A stretch of DNA of 64,000 nucleotides, taken from contig JANXBX010000008.1 in the NCBI GenBank assembly GCA_025060595.1, forward strand, positions 16,629 through 80,628, in the 5' to 3' direction. The notes beneath the pieces were generated by a model. It was not told the origin of the DNA, searched no databases, and saw only the letters and a program-made list of their open reading frames with translations. The stretch comes from Synergistota bacterium (GTDB taxonomy: Bacteria; Synergistota; GBS-1). Of the stretch, positions 1-7,741 are shown one piece after another (position 1 is the stretch's first letter; each line of letters begins with the position of its first letter). A program made the position numbers and the translations under genes.

Positions 1-119
1 GCCACAACGCAACTTATGCTATAGGTTGGAAGGAGCTTTTTGAATCCCTCAACTACTTCCCAATCAACGTTTGCGTGAGCTAAAATCTTAGGAAAGCTTT
101 TCTTTTCCTCTTTACACAT
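1..119 (-). CDS. partial protein, N-terminus only (off left edge)
   Basis: The first 39 codons of a leftward gene are visible; the rest lies outside the window. The ATG shares one base with the TAA of the upstream dehydrogenase (TAATG) and has a good ribosome binding site, GGAGGGATCC, just before it. The visible protein begins MCKEEKKSFPKILAHANVDW. The KILAHANVDW stretch could be the first beta strand of another 2-hydroxyacid dehydrogenase or a different Rossmann enzyme, but this is too short to name. The overlap means it is translationally coupled to the dehydrogenase. Confidence 0.7.
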   Translation of the reverse strand, partial: MCKEEKKSFPKILAHANVDWEVVEGFKKLLPTYSISCVV

Positions 120-1162
120 TAGGATCCCTCCTTTATATTCCTCCTGAATCGGAGGTTAGGCGAGTTAAGTACTTCTCTGTTAACTATGTTATTGGGCAAA
201 GTTCCTGTTAATGCTCTGGAGACCTCTAAGGCTGCGGTTGTCCTGGCTTCGATCAAGGATTCCTCAGAGTAATAGGCAGCATGTGGTGAGACTACAAGGT
301 TGCTTAGCTTGAATATAGGATTTATAGGCTTCCAATTTCTTTGCTTTGCTGGTTCCTCCTCAAGGTCATCAAGAGCTGCCCCAGCTATCTTTCCCGAGGA
401 TAAGGCTTCATACAAGGCATCGTTTTCTATTATAGGGCCTCGTGCGGTGTTGATGATAAAGGCCCCTTGTTTCATCATGGAGAAAGCCTTTCTATTAAAC
501 ATCCCTCTCGTTTCCTCAGTAAGAGGAGCTTGAATAAAAATTACATCAGAGTTTCTTAAAAGTTCCTCAAAGGAAACGGCTTTACAACCGTCGCTTTCTA
601 TCTTAGATTTATCAGCATAAGGGTCATACACCAGGATCTTAAGGCCAAAGGGCTTTAATCGAGAGGCTATGGCGCTACCTATCCTTCCGTAGCCTACGAT
701 TCCTGCTGTCATTCCAGCAATTCTATGGATTTTATAACCGCACGCGTCCCAATGCCACTTTCCTTCTCTGACAGCTTTGTCATATTCCCTTATTCGCCTG
801 GCCATTGTTAAAAACATCGCTAGTGCGTGATCCGCCACCTCGGAAATACAGTACGCTGGCACATTTGTTACTATTATTCCATTTTTGGTAGCTGCCTTTA
901 CATCTACAATGTCAACGCCAACGCCATATCTTGCTATGATAATGCAGTTTTTCATTTCGGATATGACCCTTTCGCTTACCTTTGCATACTCAACGAGTAT
1001 TCCATGGGCGTCATGAGCTACCTCTATTAGCTCTTCTTCTGTTTTACATTGATTTCCTATAACTTCAGCACCGATTTCTCTTAATATAGATGTTTCTATG
1101 CTTAGATCTGGATAATCGTAATCAGTAACTACTACTTTGTATTTGAAATTAGGTCTGTTCAA
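119..1162 (-). CDS. D-isomer-specific 2-hydroxyacid dehydrogenase (SerA/CtBP type)
   Basis: NAD-dependent oxidoreductase acting on a D-2-hydroxyacid, cytosolic. The 347-residue protein shows the split catalytic domain at both ends and a central nucleotide-binding domain with GYGRIGSAIA near residue 156. The family signature follows: the arginine-bearing loop NTARGPIIE, the glutamate region around DDLEEEP and the catalytic histidine in SPHAAYYSEES. There is no C-terminal ACT domain, so this is not the long form of phosphoglycerate dehydrogenase. Its closeness to C-terminal-binding-protein-like dehydrogenases leaves the substrate open. The start is TTG, with AGGGGGTG upstream. It lies 45 bases downstream of rsmA and overlaps the next gene by one base. 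Confidence 0.85.
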   Translation of the reverse strand: MNRPNFKYKVVVTDYDYPDLSIETSILREIGAEVIGNQCKTEEELIEVAHDAHGILVEYAKVSERVISEMKNCIIIARYGVGVDIVDVKAATKNGIIVTNVPAYCISEVADHALAMFLTMARRIREYDKAVREGKWHWDACGYKIHRIAGMTAGIVGYGRIGSAIASRLKPFGLKILVYDPYADKSKIESDGCKAVSFEELLRNSDVIFIQAPLTEETRGMFNRKAFSMMKQGAFIINTARGPIIENDALYEALSSGKIAGAALDDLEEEPAKQRNWKPINPIFKLSNLVVSPHAAYYSEESLIEARTTAALEVSRALTGTLPNNIVNREVLNSPNLRFRRNIKEGS

Positions 1163-1207
1163 ATCTTAAGCACCCCCTATTTGGCTTTCTGATTTAAGGC
1201 TACTTGG

Positions 1208-2077
1208 TTAACCTTCTTTTGTCAAGCTTTCTTTGATACTATTAGTTATCTTAACCCAATCCTCTAAAGGGAGCTCTTCTGCTCTTACCGTTGCAGGTAG
1301 ATTCATTTCCGCTAATATAGACTTTAGCTTGATTTCTTCGAAGAGGACTTTGAGATTGTTAAGTAAGGTTTTCCTCTTCCTTTTAAAACCTTCTTTGACT
1401 ATCTTGAAAAATAGGTCTTCATCCTTAATACCCCATTTTCCTCTCGGGTTTTCATAAGGTTTAAGTTTTATGAAGGAGGATTCAACCTTAGGTTGGGGAT
1501 AAAATACCCTTGAAGGAACGTTAAAAAGGATCTGGACCTCTGCATAATATTGCACTATCACGCTTAAAGCTCCGCGGGTTTTTCTTTTTGGGGGTGAGGC
1601 GATTCTTTCCGCTACCTCCTTTTGAAGCATTAGGTATAGTTCATCTATAAGCCCTTTACCCTTTTCTAAAAGGTATAGTATTATTTCAGTTGCAATTCTA
1701 TAGGGGAGATTTGCCACAACTTTTACCTCATATTTCTTCTTCTCTTCCTCTAAAAAAGATAGATCTACCTTAAGAATATCATCTTCTATTAGATAAAAGT
1801 TTGGTTGACTTCCCATCACTTCATCTAGTACTTTGCATAGCTTTTCATCGACTTCTACACCTACGACCTTTGCTGCATATCTAGATAGGAAAAGAGATAG
1901 GTTGCCCATTCCCGAACCTATTTCTAATACGAAGGTATTTTTACCTAAATTTGCTACTCTGCATATCTTATCCAGTAGCTGGGGATCGTATAGAAAGCTC
2001 TGCCCCTTAGCCTTGCTAAATCTTAATTTAACTTTGTGAGCCAGGACCTTCATCTGTTTTAGGGTTAGATATTTCAT
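1208..2077 (-). CDS. rsmA: 16S rRNA dimethyladenosine transferase RsmA/KsgA
   Basis: Transfers four methyl groups from SAM to the two adjacent adenosines near the 3' end of 16S rRNA, a late step of small-subunit assembly. The 289-residue protein has the family's N-terminal GQSFLYD (usually GQNFL), SAM-binding motif I VLEIGSGMGNLSLFLS, acidic VGVEVDEKL, the DDILKVDL region and the catalytic NLPY motif (VVANLPYRIAT). A C-terminal basic helical domain follows. The ATG is only 56 bases from the 3' end of tRNA-Pro, with a strong hairpin between them and no clear Shine-Dalgarno, so it may depend on readthrough from the tRNA promoter. Confidence 0.95.
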   Translation of the reverse strand: MKYLTLKQMKVLAHKVKLRFSKAKGQSFLYDPQLLDKICRVANLGKNTFVLEIGSGMGNLSLFLSRYAAKVVGVEVDEKLCKVLDEVMGSQPNFYLIEDDILKVDLSFLEEEKKKYEVKVVANLPYRIATEIILYLLEKGKGLIDELYLMLQKEVAERIASPPKRKTRGALSVIVQYYAEVQILFNVPSRVFYPQPKVESSFIKLKPYENPRGKWGIKDEDLFFKIVKEGFKRKRKTLLNNLKVLFEEIKLKSILAEMNLPATVRAEELPLEDWVKITNSIKESLTKEG

Positions 2078-2093
2078 GGCTTTCTTAAATAAA

Positions 2094-2117
2094 AAGGACC
2101 GGGTTAAACCGGTCCTT
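2094..2117 (-). terminator. intrinsic terminator after tRNA-Pro
   Basis: A perfect 9-bp stem (AAGGACCGG with CCGGTCCTT) with a 6-base loop. On the minus strand it is followed by TTTTTATTT, and A/T-rich tracts on both sides would let it work in both directions. It sits between the tRNA and the start of rsmA. Confidence 0.8.
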
Positions 2118-2133
2118 ATTTTTTAAAACTAAA

Positions 2134-2212
2134 TGGTCGGGACGAGAGGATTTGAACCTCCGACCCCCTGCGCCCCATGCAGGTGCGCTAAACCAGGCTG
2201 CGCCACGCCCCG
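2134..2212 (-). tRNA. tRNA-Pro (anticodon GGG), CCA encoded
   Basis: The minus strand folds as a tRNA. The acceptor CGGGGCG pairs with CGTCCCG with one G-T, the discriminator is A, and CCA is encoded at 2136-2134. The D arm is GCGCAGCCTGGTTTAGCGC. The anticodon stem CCTGC/GCAGG closes the loop ATGGGGC, giving anticodon GGG (Pro, CCC/CCU codons). The T arm contains GGTTCAAATCC. A promoter with near-consensus boxes lies directly upstream. Confidence 0.97.
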
Positions 2213-2225
2213 ACCGCTAATTTAA

Positions 2226-2254
2226 ATTTTAAACTTTTTTTTCTTTTAAGTCAA
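2226..2254 (-). promoter_or_regulatory. promoter of tRNA-Pro
   Basis: On the minus strand, TTGACT (2254-2249) and TAAAAT (2231-2226) are separated by exactly 17 bases. The tRNA 5' end is 14 bases beyond the -10 box, so the expected transcription start is only a few bases before the mature tRNA. Confidence 0.75.
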
Positions 2255-2264
2255 GGGGAGCCTC

Positions 2265-2834
2265 TTATTCAAGCGGGTTTCCAAAGTTGTTCAAGAAAGC
2301 GAACTCTTTAAGCTGTAGGCGGGGAGGCCTTTCCTTTTCAGCTTTAATTTGTTTTTCGGTCAAGGTTGGTTTTATATCTTTCGAGTGTTTTCCCACTACT
2401 AAAAGGGTTATCACTTCATATTCTTTAGGTATGTTAAGAATCTCCTTTACCTTATCCGGTGAGTATCCTGCTATGGGATGTGCTACTAAGTCAAGCTCGG
2501 TTGCTCTTAACATCAATATTCCAACGGATATCCCTACATCGAAGGCGTAATACTGTCTTCCGTCTTTAAGCATGCAATCGAGATCTGGTTTGCTACAAAC
2601 GGCTATAAAAGCGGATGCATCATAAGCCCATTCGTTTCCTTTTGATAAGGCTTCTCGCATCGCTAATAGCTTTTCCTCTGAGTTCACAAAGATGAACCTC
2701 CAAGGTTGATTGTTAAAGCAAGAGGGAGATAAAGAGGCGCATTTTGCTAAGTCTATAAGTGTTTCCAGAGGTATGTTGATCTTATCGAGAGATCTGTAAG
2801 CTCTTCTTTCCTCTATAGCTCTTTTTACATCCAT
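2265..2834 (-). CDS. nitroreductase-family FMN oxidoreductase
   Basis: Cytosolic FMN-dependent NAD(P)H oxidoreductase of the NfsB/FRP superfamily, 189 residues. It shows the N-terminal FMN-phosphate motif RRAYRSLD (usually RRSxR), the SPSCFNNQPWRFIFV segment that packs on the flavin, and a C-terminal VITLLVVGKHSKD strand typical of the group. Length and architecture match the short homodimeric nitroreductases. The substrate cannot be read from sequence. It is monocistronic, with ATG and a GGGAGGTGAG ribosome site, and an extended -10 element lies just upstream. Confidence 0.85.
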   Translation of the reverse strand: MDVKRAIEERRAYRSLDKINIPLETLIDLAKCASLSPSCFNNQPWRFIFVNSEEKLLAMREALSKGNEWAYDASAFIAVCSKPDLDCMLKDGRQYYAFDVGISVGILMLRATELDLVAHPIAGYSPDKVKEILNIPKEYEVITLLVVGKHSKDIKPTLTEKQIKAEKERPPRLQLKEFAFLNNFGNPLE

Positions 2835-2853
2835 GTTCTCACCTCCCTTTTAA

Positions 2854-2862
2854 ATTATATCA
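2854..2862 (-). promoter_or_regulatory. extended -10 promoter element of the nitroreductase gene
   Basis: The minus strand reads TGATATAAT (TG, one base, then a perfect TATAAT) about 20 bases before the start codon. No convincing -35 box is seen 17 bases upstream. The same TGATATAAT string occurs before the oxygen-sensor gene at 17309. Confidence 0.45.
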
Positions 2863-2975
2863 GACTTGAAAATATTAATAGATGTATAATCTTAAGTTTT
2901 ATATAGCATTTTGAAAAAGCCTTGTTTTAAATGTATTAAATCTTTTTACTTCATTTTACAAATATGTTAAAATAC

Positions 2976-3004
2976 TTGACCTTTTTTAGAACTTCTTGTA
3001 GAAT
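2976..3004 (+). promoter_or_regulatory. promoter of the amino-acid dehydrogenase operon
   Basis: TTGACC (2976-2981) and TAGAAT (2999-3004) with a 17-base spacer, each five of six matches to the sigma-70/sigma-A consensus. Transcription would start near 3011, leaving a leader of about 190 bases before the first enzyme gene. Confidence 0.7.
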
Positions 3005-3063
3005 ATAAAAGTGTTGAAGGATTGCTATTCTAGGAGATATTGATTTAAGAGGAGAAAGTGATT

Positions 3064-3108
3064 ATGCTTTTTGTTTTGTGTGTTTTTGATGAAAGCCCTT
3101 TATTATAA
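3064..3108 (+). CDS. 14-residue leader peptide candidate
   Basis: Within the operon leader, GAGGAGAAAG at 3049-3058 is placed ideally before ATG at 3064. The ORF encodes MLFVLCVFDESPLL and stops at TAA (3106-3108). Its last codons form the left arm (GAAAGCC, 3091-3097) of a 7-bp stem with GGCTTTC (3120-3126), just before a large hairpin at 3130-3166. This is the layout of a translation-controlled attenuator. The peptide has no run of a single regulatory amino acid, so the sensed signal is unclear. No homologue is known to me. Confidence 0.4.
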   Translation: MLFVLCVFDESPLL

Positions 3109-3129
3109 AATTAGGATATGGCTTTCCGT

Positions 3130-3166
3130 GTCGGTGGGAGGGATCATGAGAAACCCTCCCATCGAC
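3130..3166 (+). terminator. leader hairpin, possible attenuator
   Basis: A 13-bp stem with one G-T pair (GTCGGTGGGAGGG with CCCTCCCATCGAC) and an 11-base loop, followed by TTATTTT and, shortly after, GTTTTT. It ends 31 bases before the first enzyme gene, so it does not cover that ribosome site. Its place in a promoter-proximal leader suggests regulated termination. The U-tract is imperfect, so it could instead be an mRNA stabiliser. Confidence 0.5.
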
Positions 3167-3197
3167 TTATTTTAGAGTTTTTATAAGGGGTGATCTT

Positions 3198-3509
3198 GTG
3201 GTGGGATGGATAGGGGAGCATCCTATTTTGAGTTTTAAGCATGGTAGAAAGGTCAAGTTTTACGTTGATGGGAGGGAATGCGAAGGATATGAGGGAGAGC
3301 CGATTGCCGCTGCCCTTCATGCTAATGGTATTAAAGTTTATAGAAGGAGTGTAAAGTTGGGAAGACCGAGAGGCTTTTTCTGCGCTGTTGGCAAGTGTTC
3401 CTCCTGCTTTATGGTTGTGAATGGTGTTCCTAACGTTAGGGTTTGCATAACTCCTCTTAAAGAGGGAATGAGGATTCAAACTCAAACTGGAAAGGGTGAG
3501 ATACGTTGA
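3198..3509 (+). CDS. (2Fe-2S)-binding subunit of flavin dehydrogenase complex
   Basis: Small iron-sulfur subunit (103 residues) of the HcnA / sarcosine-oxidase-alpha N-terminal type. It should carry electrons from the flavin subunits of a membrane- or dye-linked amino-acid dehydrogenase. The fold starts with VKFYVDGREC and the cluster ligands lie in CAVGKCSSC plus a downstream VRVC. A double GTG start (3198, 3201) follows AAGGGGTG. The stop overlaps the TTG of the FAD subunit gene. It is the first gene of a tightly packed operon reaching to 6515. Confidence 0.85.
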   Translation: MVGWIGEHPILSFKHGRKVKFYVDGRECEGYEGEPIAAALHANGIKVYRRSVKLGRPRGFFCAVGKCSSCFMVVNGVPNVRVCITPLKEGMRIQTQTGKGEIR

Positions 3510-4612
3510 AAGAGACAGAGATATTGGTGGTAGGTGGCGGGCCTGCCGGTTTAAGCGCATCAATTGAGGCCGCTCGTGCAGGAGCCAAGGTTTTAATAAT
3601 AGATGATGGCCTTAGACTAGGTGGCCAGCTTGTAAAGCAGACGCATAAGTTTTTTGGCTCGAAGGAAGAATACGCTGGGACAAGGGGTTTCAAGATAGCG
3701 GATCTTCTTCTTCAAGAGCTCGAGGAGTATAAGGATAGATTTGAAGCTATCACTAATACAACTGTTACGGGGTATTACGCTGATGATGGGGTTTTTGGAG
3801 CTTTAACCGGGGAGGAAAAGTACTTTAAGGTGAAGCCTAAGAAGGTTGTAATTGCTACCGGTGCTTATGAAAAGACCATTCCTGTTCCTAACTGTGATCT
3901 TCCTGGGGTTTATGGTGCTGGGGCAGTTCAAACTCTGATGAATGTTTATGGAGTTAAACCTGGCGAGAAGGCTTTAATGGTTGGAGCTGGGAATATAGGG
4001 CTTATAATAAGCTACCAGCTAGCACAAGCTGGCGTTAAGGTTCAAGCGGTTGTGGAAGCTATGCCTAAGATAGGTGGATATTTAGTTCACGCTTCGAAGA
4101 TAAGAAGGATAGGCATACCTATATATACATCTCATACTGTTAAAGAGATACATGGTGAAGATTATGTAGAGGGGGCAACTATAGTGCAAGTGGATGAAAG
4201 GTGGGAGTTTATATCTGGGACTGAAAAGTATATAGAAGCTGACCTTATTTGTCTTGCTGTTGGGTTATCTCCCCTAATTGAGCTTCTGTGGCAGGCGGGG
4301 TGCAAGATGAGGTATATTCCTGAACTCGGAGGCTATGTTCCCGTAAGGAATAAGGAGATGCGAACTTCACATCCGGATTTCTATGTTGCAGGAGATGCTG
4401 CTGCCATAGAGGAGGCCTCTACAGCAATGATTGAAGGTAGAATAGCTGGTTTATGTGCTGCAGCAAGCTTAGGATATAAGTTGCCCGATTTTGAAGAGAG
4501 ATTTAACAAGTTTTGGATGCAGCTTGAGATTTTGAGGAAGGGTCCCGTAACTGAAAAGATAAGACAGGGACTTCCAAGGGCTACTGTGGAAGGAGTGCAA
4601 GAATATGCTTGA
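3506..4612 (+). CDS. FAD/NAD(P)-dependent oxidoreductase, alpha subunit (HcnB / PDH-alpha-like)
   Basis: Pyridine-nucleotide-disulphide-type flavoprotein, 368 residues, with two dinucleotide-binding motifs: GGGPAGLSASIEAA at the N-terminus for FAD and VGAGNIGLIISYQ near residue 155. The C-terminal FAD-pyrophosphate motif is YVAGDAAAIEEAS. GGQLVKQTHKFFGS is typical of the HcnB/opine oxidase/dye-linked proline dehydrogenase alpha subunits. In many homologues a BFD-like iron-sulfur domain is fused at the C-terminus; here it is a separate gene at 5089. The start is TTG, overlapping the preceding TGA. It probably passes electrons between the substrate-oxidising beta subunit and an acceptor. Confidence 0.87.
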   Translation: MKETEILVVGGGPAGLSASIEAARAGAKVLIIDDGLRLGGQLVKQTHKFFGSKEEYAGTRGFKIADLLLQELEEYKDRFEAITNTTVTGYYADDGVFGALTGEEKYFKVKPKKVVIATGAYEKTIPVPNCDLPGVYGAGAVQTLMNVYGVKPGEKALMVGAGNIGLIISYQLAQAGVKVQAVVEAMPKIGGYLVHASKIRRIGIPIYTSHTVKEIHGEDYVEGATIVQVDERWEFISGTEKYIEADLICLAVGLSPLIELLWQAGCKMRYIPELGGYVPVRNKEMRTSHPDFYVAGDAAAIEEASTAMIEGRIAGLCAAASLGYKLPDFEERFNKFWMQLEILRKGPVTEKIRQGLPRATVEGVQEYA

Positions 4613-5102
4613 GAAAACGGGCGTACCTACTCCTGAACAGATAAAGGAAGTGACACCTCCGGAAGAAATTCTAAACTCTAAGCCTGTTGTTATAGTTGAA
4701 TGCTTTCAAAAGATCCCTTGCGATCCGTGTCATACAGCTTGTCCAACGGGAGCTATTTTAGAGTTTGAAGATATAAATGATCTTCCAAGGGTAGATTGGA
4801 ATAAGTGTACAGGATGTGCCCTTTGTGTTGCTAAGTGTCCGGGTCTGGCTGTTTTCGTTGTTGACATGACCTATTCTGACAAAGAAGCGATCGTTAAACT
4901 TCCTTATGAGTTTCTTCCCGTTCCTCAAAAGGGAGAAATTGTAGAGTGTTTAAACAGAGAAGGGATTGTCGTTTCGAAGGGTAAGGTTCTTCATGTTTTT
5001 GAGCCCTTCAAAGATGGTACAAAGGTTATTTCTGTAGCGGTTCCTAAAGAGCTTGCGATGGAAGTAAGGCACATAAGGGTGGTGAGGAATGGTGGCAGAT
5101 GA
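4605..5102 (+). CDS. 4Fe-4S ferredoxin-type subunit
   Basis: Electron-transfer subunit of 165 residues. It has two cysteine clusters, CFQKIPCDPCHTACPTGAI (first three cysteines unusually spaced) and CTGCALCVAKCPG, each able to hold a cubane cluster, then a beta-rich C-terminal part without cysteine motifs. It overlaps the end of the alpha-subunit gene by 8 bases and the next gene by 14 bases, a sign of translational coupling. This gene is found next to HcnB-like and proline-dehydrogenase-like flavoproteins in anaerobes and thermophiles. Confidence 0.85.
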   Translation: MLEKTGVPTPEQIKEVTPPEEILNSKPVVIVECFQKIPCDPCHTACPTGAILEFEDINDLPRVDWNKCTGCALCVAKCPGLAVFVVDMTYSDKEAIVKLPYEFLPVPQKGEIVECLNREGIVVSKGKVLHVFEPFKDGTKVISVAVPKELAMEVRHIRVVRNGGR

Positions 5103-5376
5103 GAAGGATATCGTAATTTGTAGGTGTGAGGATGTAACATTGGGTGAGATACGTGAACTTATAAAGAAAGGATATGCTACAGTTGATGAAATAAAGAGGA
5201 TTACTCGAGCTGGTATGGGGCCCTGTCAAGGGAGGACCTGCAGGGATCTTATAATAAGGGAGATAGTTCGCTTGACAGGTAAAAGGATAGATGAGGTACC
5301 GATGCCTACCTTTAGGCCTCCTATTAAACCTATTAAACTTGGGGTCCTCGCTCAAGGCGAGGATGAGGGGGAATGA
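5089..5376 (+). CDS. BFD-like (2Fe-2S)-binding subunit
   Basis: A stand-alone bacterioferritin-associated-ferredoxin-type domain (95 residues). It has CRCEDV near the N-terminus, then the helical segment TLGEIRELIKKGYATVDEIK and the distal cysteines in GMGPCQGRTC, giving the CxC...CxxxxC ligand set. In relatives this domain is the C-terminus of the alpha subunit; here it is its own gene, overlapped on both sides (14 bases before, 4 bases ATGA after). The C-terminus MPTFRPPIKPIKLG is proline-rich, as in homologues. Confidence 0.85.
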   Translation: MVADEKDIVICRCEDVTLGEIRELIKKGYATVDEIKRITRAGMGPCQGRTCRDLIIREIVRLTGKRIDEVPMPTFRPPIKPIKLGVLAQGEDEGE

Positions 5377-6515
5377 GAAAGAGCGCTGATGTTGTTATTA
5401 TAGGTGGAGGAATCCAAGGGTGTGCTATAGCTTATAACTTAGCTAAGATGGGCTGTAAAAACGTAGTAATTCTTGAAAGGAATACCATTGCAAGCGGTTC
5501 CACTGGGAGATGCGCTGCAGGTATAAGGGCTCAATGGGGAACGGAGATGAACTGTCGCTTAGGTATAGCTTCTATAGAGATATTTGAAAATCTCTCTGAG
5601 GAGCTTGGAAGGGATATAGATTTGCATCAAGGAGGCTACCTGATAATAGCTTATAAGGAGAGCGAGTTTGAACAGCTTAAGAAAAACGTGAAGCTTCAAA
5701 ATAGCCTTGGTATAAAGTCAAAGATTATATCGGAAGAAGAAGCTAAGGAGCTATGTCCCCTTCTGAATACGGAAGGGGTGGTAGGCTTTACTTTTCACCA
5801 AAGAGATGGACATGCGGATCCTCTTTTAACCACTTTCGCTTATGCTGAGGCTGCTCGAAGGCTTGGAGTGGAGATATGTAGTTTCACTGAAGCTATAGGT
5901 ATAGATGTGAGGAATGGGAAAATTAGAGGTGTTATTACAAACAAAGGATATATCTCAACTAAAGTGGTAGTTAATTGCGCTGGTCCTTATGCTAAGGAAG
6001 TAGCGGCAATGGTTGGAGTAGACATACCGATATATCCTGAAAGGCACGAGATACTTGTTACTGAGCCTATAGAAAGGGTTTCAAAGCCTATGCTTATGTC
6101 TTTTTCTGGGAACTTCTACGTTCAGCAAAGACCTCATGGAAGTTTCATAATGGGTTATGGACCTAAGGAGCATTTAAGAAGCCATGCACTTAACTCTACT
6201 TGGGGATTTCTCGAGGAGATGGCAAAAAAGTTTGTGAGATTGTTACCAGCCTTAAGTGGGCTTAGAGTTGTTAGACAATGGGCAGGTTCCTATGAGATGT
6301 CTCCAGATGCTCAACCTATCTTAGGGGGAATAGACGAGATAGAGGGATTTTACATATCAGCGGGCTTTAGTGGTCATGGCTTTATGTTTGGTCCGATAAC
6401 CGGAAAGGTCTTGGCAGAACTTATACTTAATGGAGAAAGCTCTATACCAGTGGAAATGCTAAACTATAGAAGATTTGAGAGAGGAAACCTGATCAAAGAA
6501 CCTGCTGTGGTTTAA
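5373..6515 (+). CDS. FAD-dependent amino-acid dehydrogenase, beta subunit (DAO family)
   Basis: Catalytic subunit of the complex, 380 residues of the D-amino-acid oxidase / sarcosine oxidase / dye-linked L-proline dehydrogenase beta family. The N-terminal FAD motif is VVIIGGGIQGCAIAYNLAKMG. TGRCAAGIRAQWGTE is the family's second conserved block, and the C-terminal PILGGIDEIEGFYISAGFSG closes the FAD site. The likely reaction is oxidation of a secondary amino acid (proline, hydroxyproline or sarcosine) to the imine, with electrons leaving through the preceding subunits. The convergent hydroxyproline-dehydratase operon favours an imino-acid substrate, by inference. Confidence 0.87.
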   Translation: MRKSADVVIIGGGIQGCAIAYNLAKMGCKNVVILERNTIASGSTGRCAAGIRAQWGTEMNCRLGIASIEIFENLSEELGRDIDLHQGGYLIIAYKESEFEQLKKNVKLQNSLGIKSKIISEEEAKELCPLLNTEGVVGFTFHQRDGHADPLLTTFAYAEAARRLGVEICSFTEAIGIDVRNGKIRGVITNKGYISTKVVVNCAGPYAKEVAAMVGVDIPIYPERHEILVTEPIERVSKPMLMSFSGNFYVQQRPHGSFIMGYGPKEHLRSHALNSTWGFLEEMAKKFVRLLPALSGLRVVRQWAGSYEMSPDAQPILGGIDEIEGFYISAGFSGHGFMFGPITGKVLAELILNGESSIPVEMLNYRRFERGNLIKEPAVV

Positions 6516-6531
6516 ATATTTTTGTCGCCTC

Positions 6532-7729
6532 ATGATGGCAGCTGTAGGTATGGCCGTAGGTACCGGAAATATTTGGCGTTTTCCAAGGATAAGTGCCGCG
6601 AATGGTGGTGGCTCTTTTGTCTTAGTTTATATTATCGCTTTTATACTTTGGGCCATACCGCTTCTTATGGCTGAGGCGGTTTGGGGAAAGGCTACAAGGA
6701 GAGGAGTAATTGGCGCCTTTAAAGAGTTTTTAGGAGAGAGATATTCTTGGATGGGAGGCTTTGTAGGTTGGATTTCTTACGCTATAGCTTGTTACTATGC
6801 TGTAGTTATGGGGTATTGCGTTAGGTATTTTGTATATGCCCTAACTGGTGTTATAAGTCCTGGCGTGAATACGGAAGCTCTATGGAATAATTTTGTAAAT
6901 TCTTCCTCTCAAATGATGATCTTTTTTGCTAATAAAGTAATGATCCCATCTCTATTTGTAATGCTTATTCTATGTCTATTCAAGGGAAGATGAAGATATA
7001 GCCTTGAACTGCACTTTAACGTGTTTTGCTGATACTGCTGCTGCATTGTTAGCTGCTTTAGCTGTCATTCCAATGAAGGTTGTAGGTTCTGGGAACACTG
7101 GTCTTGCTTTCATTCATCTCACCAGCCTGTTTGCCCAAATGCCTGGTGGAAGTATTGTTGCTGCTATATTCTTCTTGGCTTTAATCTTTGCAGCTTTGTC
7201 TTCGCTTCTTTCCATGCTTGAGCTTGCAACCAGGGTTTTAATTGATGCGGGTTGAGAGCGCACCAAAGCTGCGTTGGTTGTAGGTATAGTTACACGCTTT
7301 TGGGATTGCCCTCTTCCTATAAGGCTTATATTCTTGAGAATCAGGACTGGGTATGTGGCGTAGGATTGCTTATAAGCGGTATGTTCTTCTGGTATGGTGT
7401 AATTAAAAAGGGTGTAGATAAGATATATGAAAAATATATACGTCCCGTGTCTGATATAGATGTTCCTTGGCTTTGGAAGCTAATATATCTCTTCCCGGTT
7501 TGGTTCTTTATAATTGTTGGTTGGTGGATTTACCAGGCGATAACTTGGTATCCAGGAGAGTGGTATATGCCGTTTCCAATTGATAAATATTACTTATACT
7601 GTTGGAACTATGCTCTTTCAGTGGGCTATTGCCTTTATAATAATTTATTCTCTTAATAATAAGCTTGCGGGTTGGGTTAAACCATTAAATAATACCAAAA
7701 TCTCTAAAAGCGGAAAGAGGGTGAGCTAG
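6532..7729 (+). pseudogene. decayed sodium:neurotransmitter-type (SNF) symporter
   Basis: Remnants of a LeuT-fold transporter in several frames. 6532-6993 has TM1-TM4 (GTGNIWRFPR, normally preceded by an N-terminal helix that is lost). 7004-7255 resumes at about TM7 (FIHLTSLFAQMPGGS), so roughly 200 codons are missing. It then hits an in-frame TGA at GGT TGA GAG and continues in that frame as ERTKAALVVGIVT before shifting to LLGLPSSYKAYILENQD. A last shift near 7595 restores WAIAFIIIYSLNNKL, ending at TAG 7727-7729. An intact family member has about 440-510 residues. It was probably the permease for the upstream dehydrogenase complex. Several independent lesions make a single assembly error unlikely. 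Confidence 0.88.
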
Positions 7730-7741
7730 ATATAGGTCTTA

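Noticed and set aside
3011..3197. Glycine riboswitch in the operon leader
   Set aside because: None of the conserved glycine riboswitch core sequence is visible; the leader fits a short ORF with hairpins instead.
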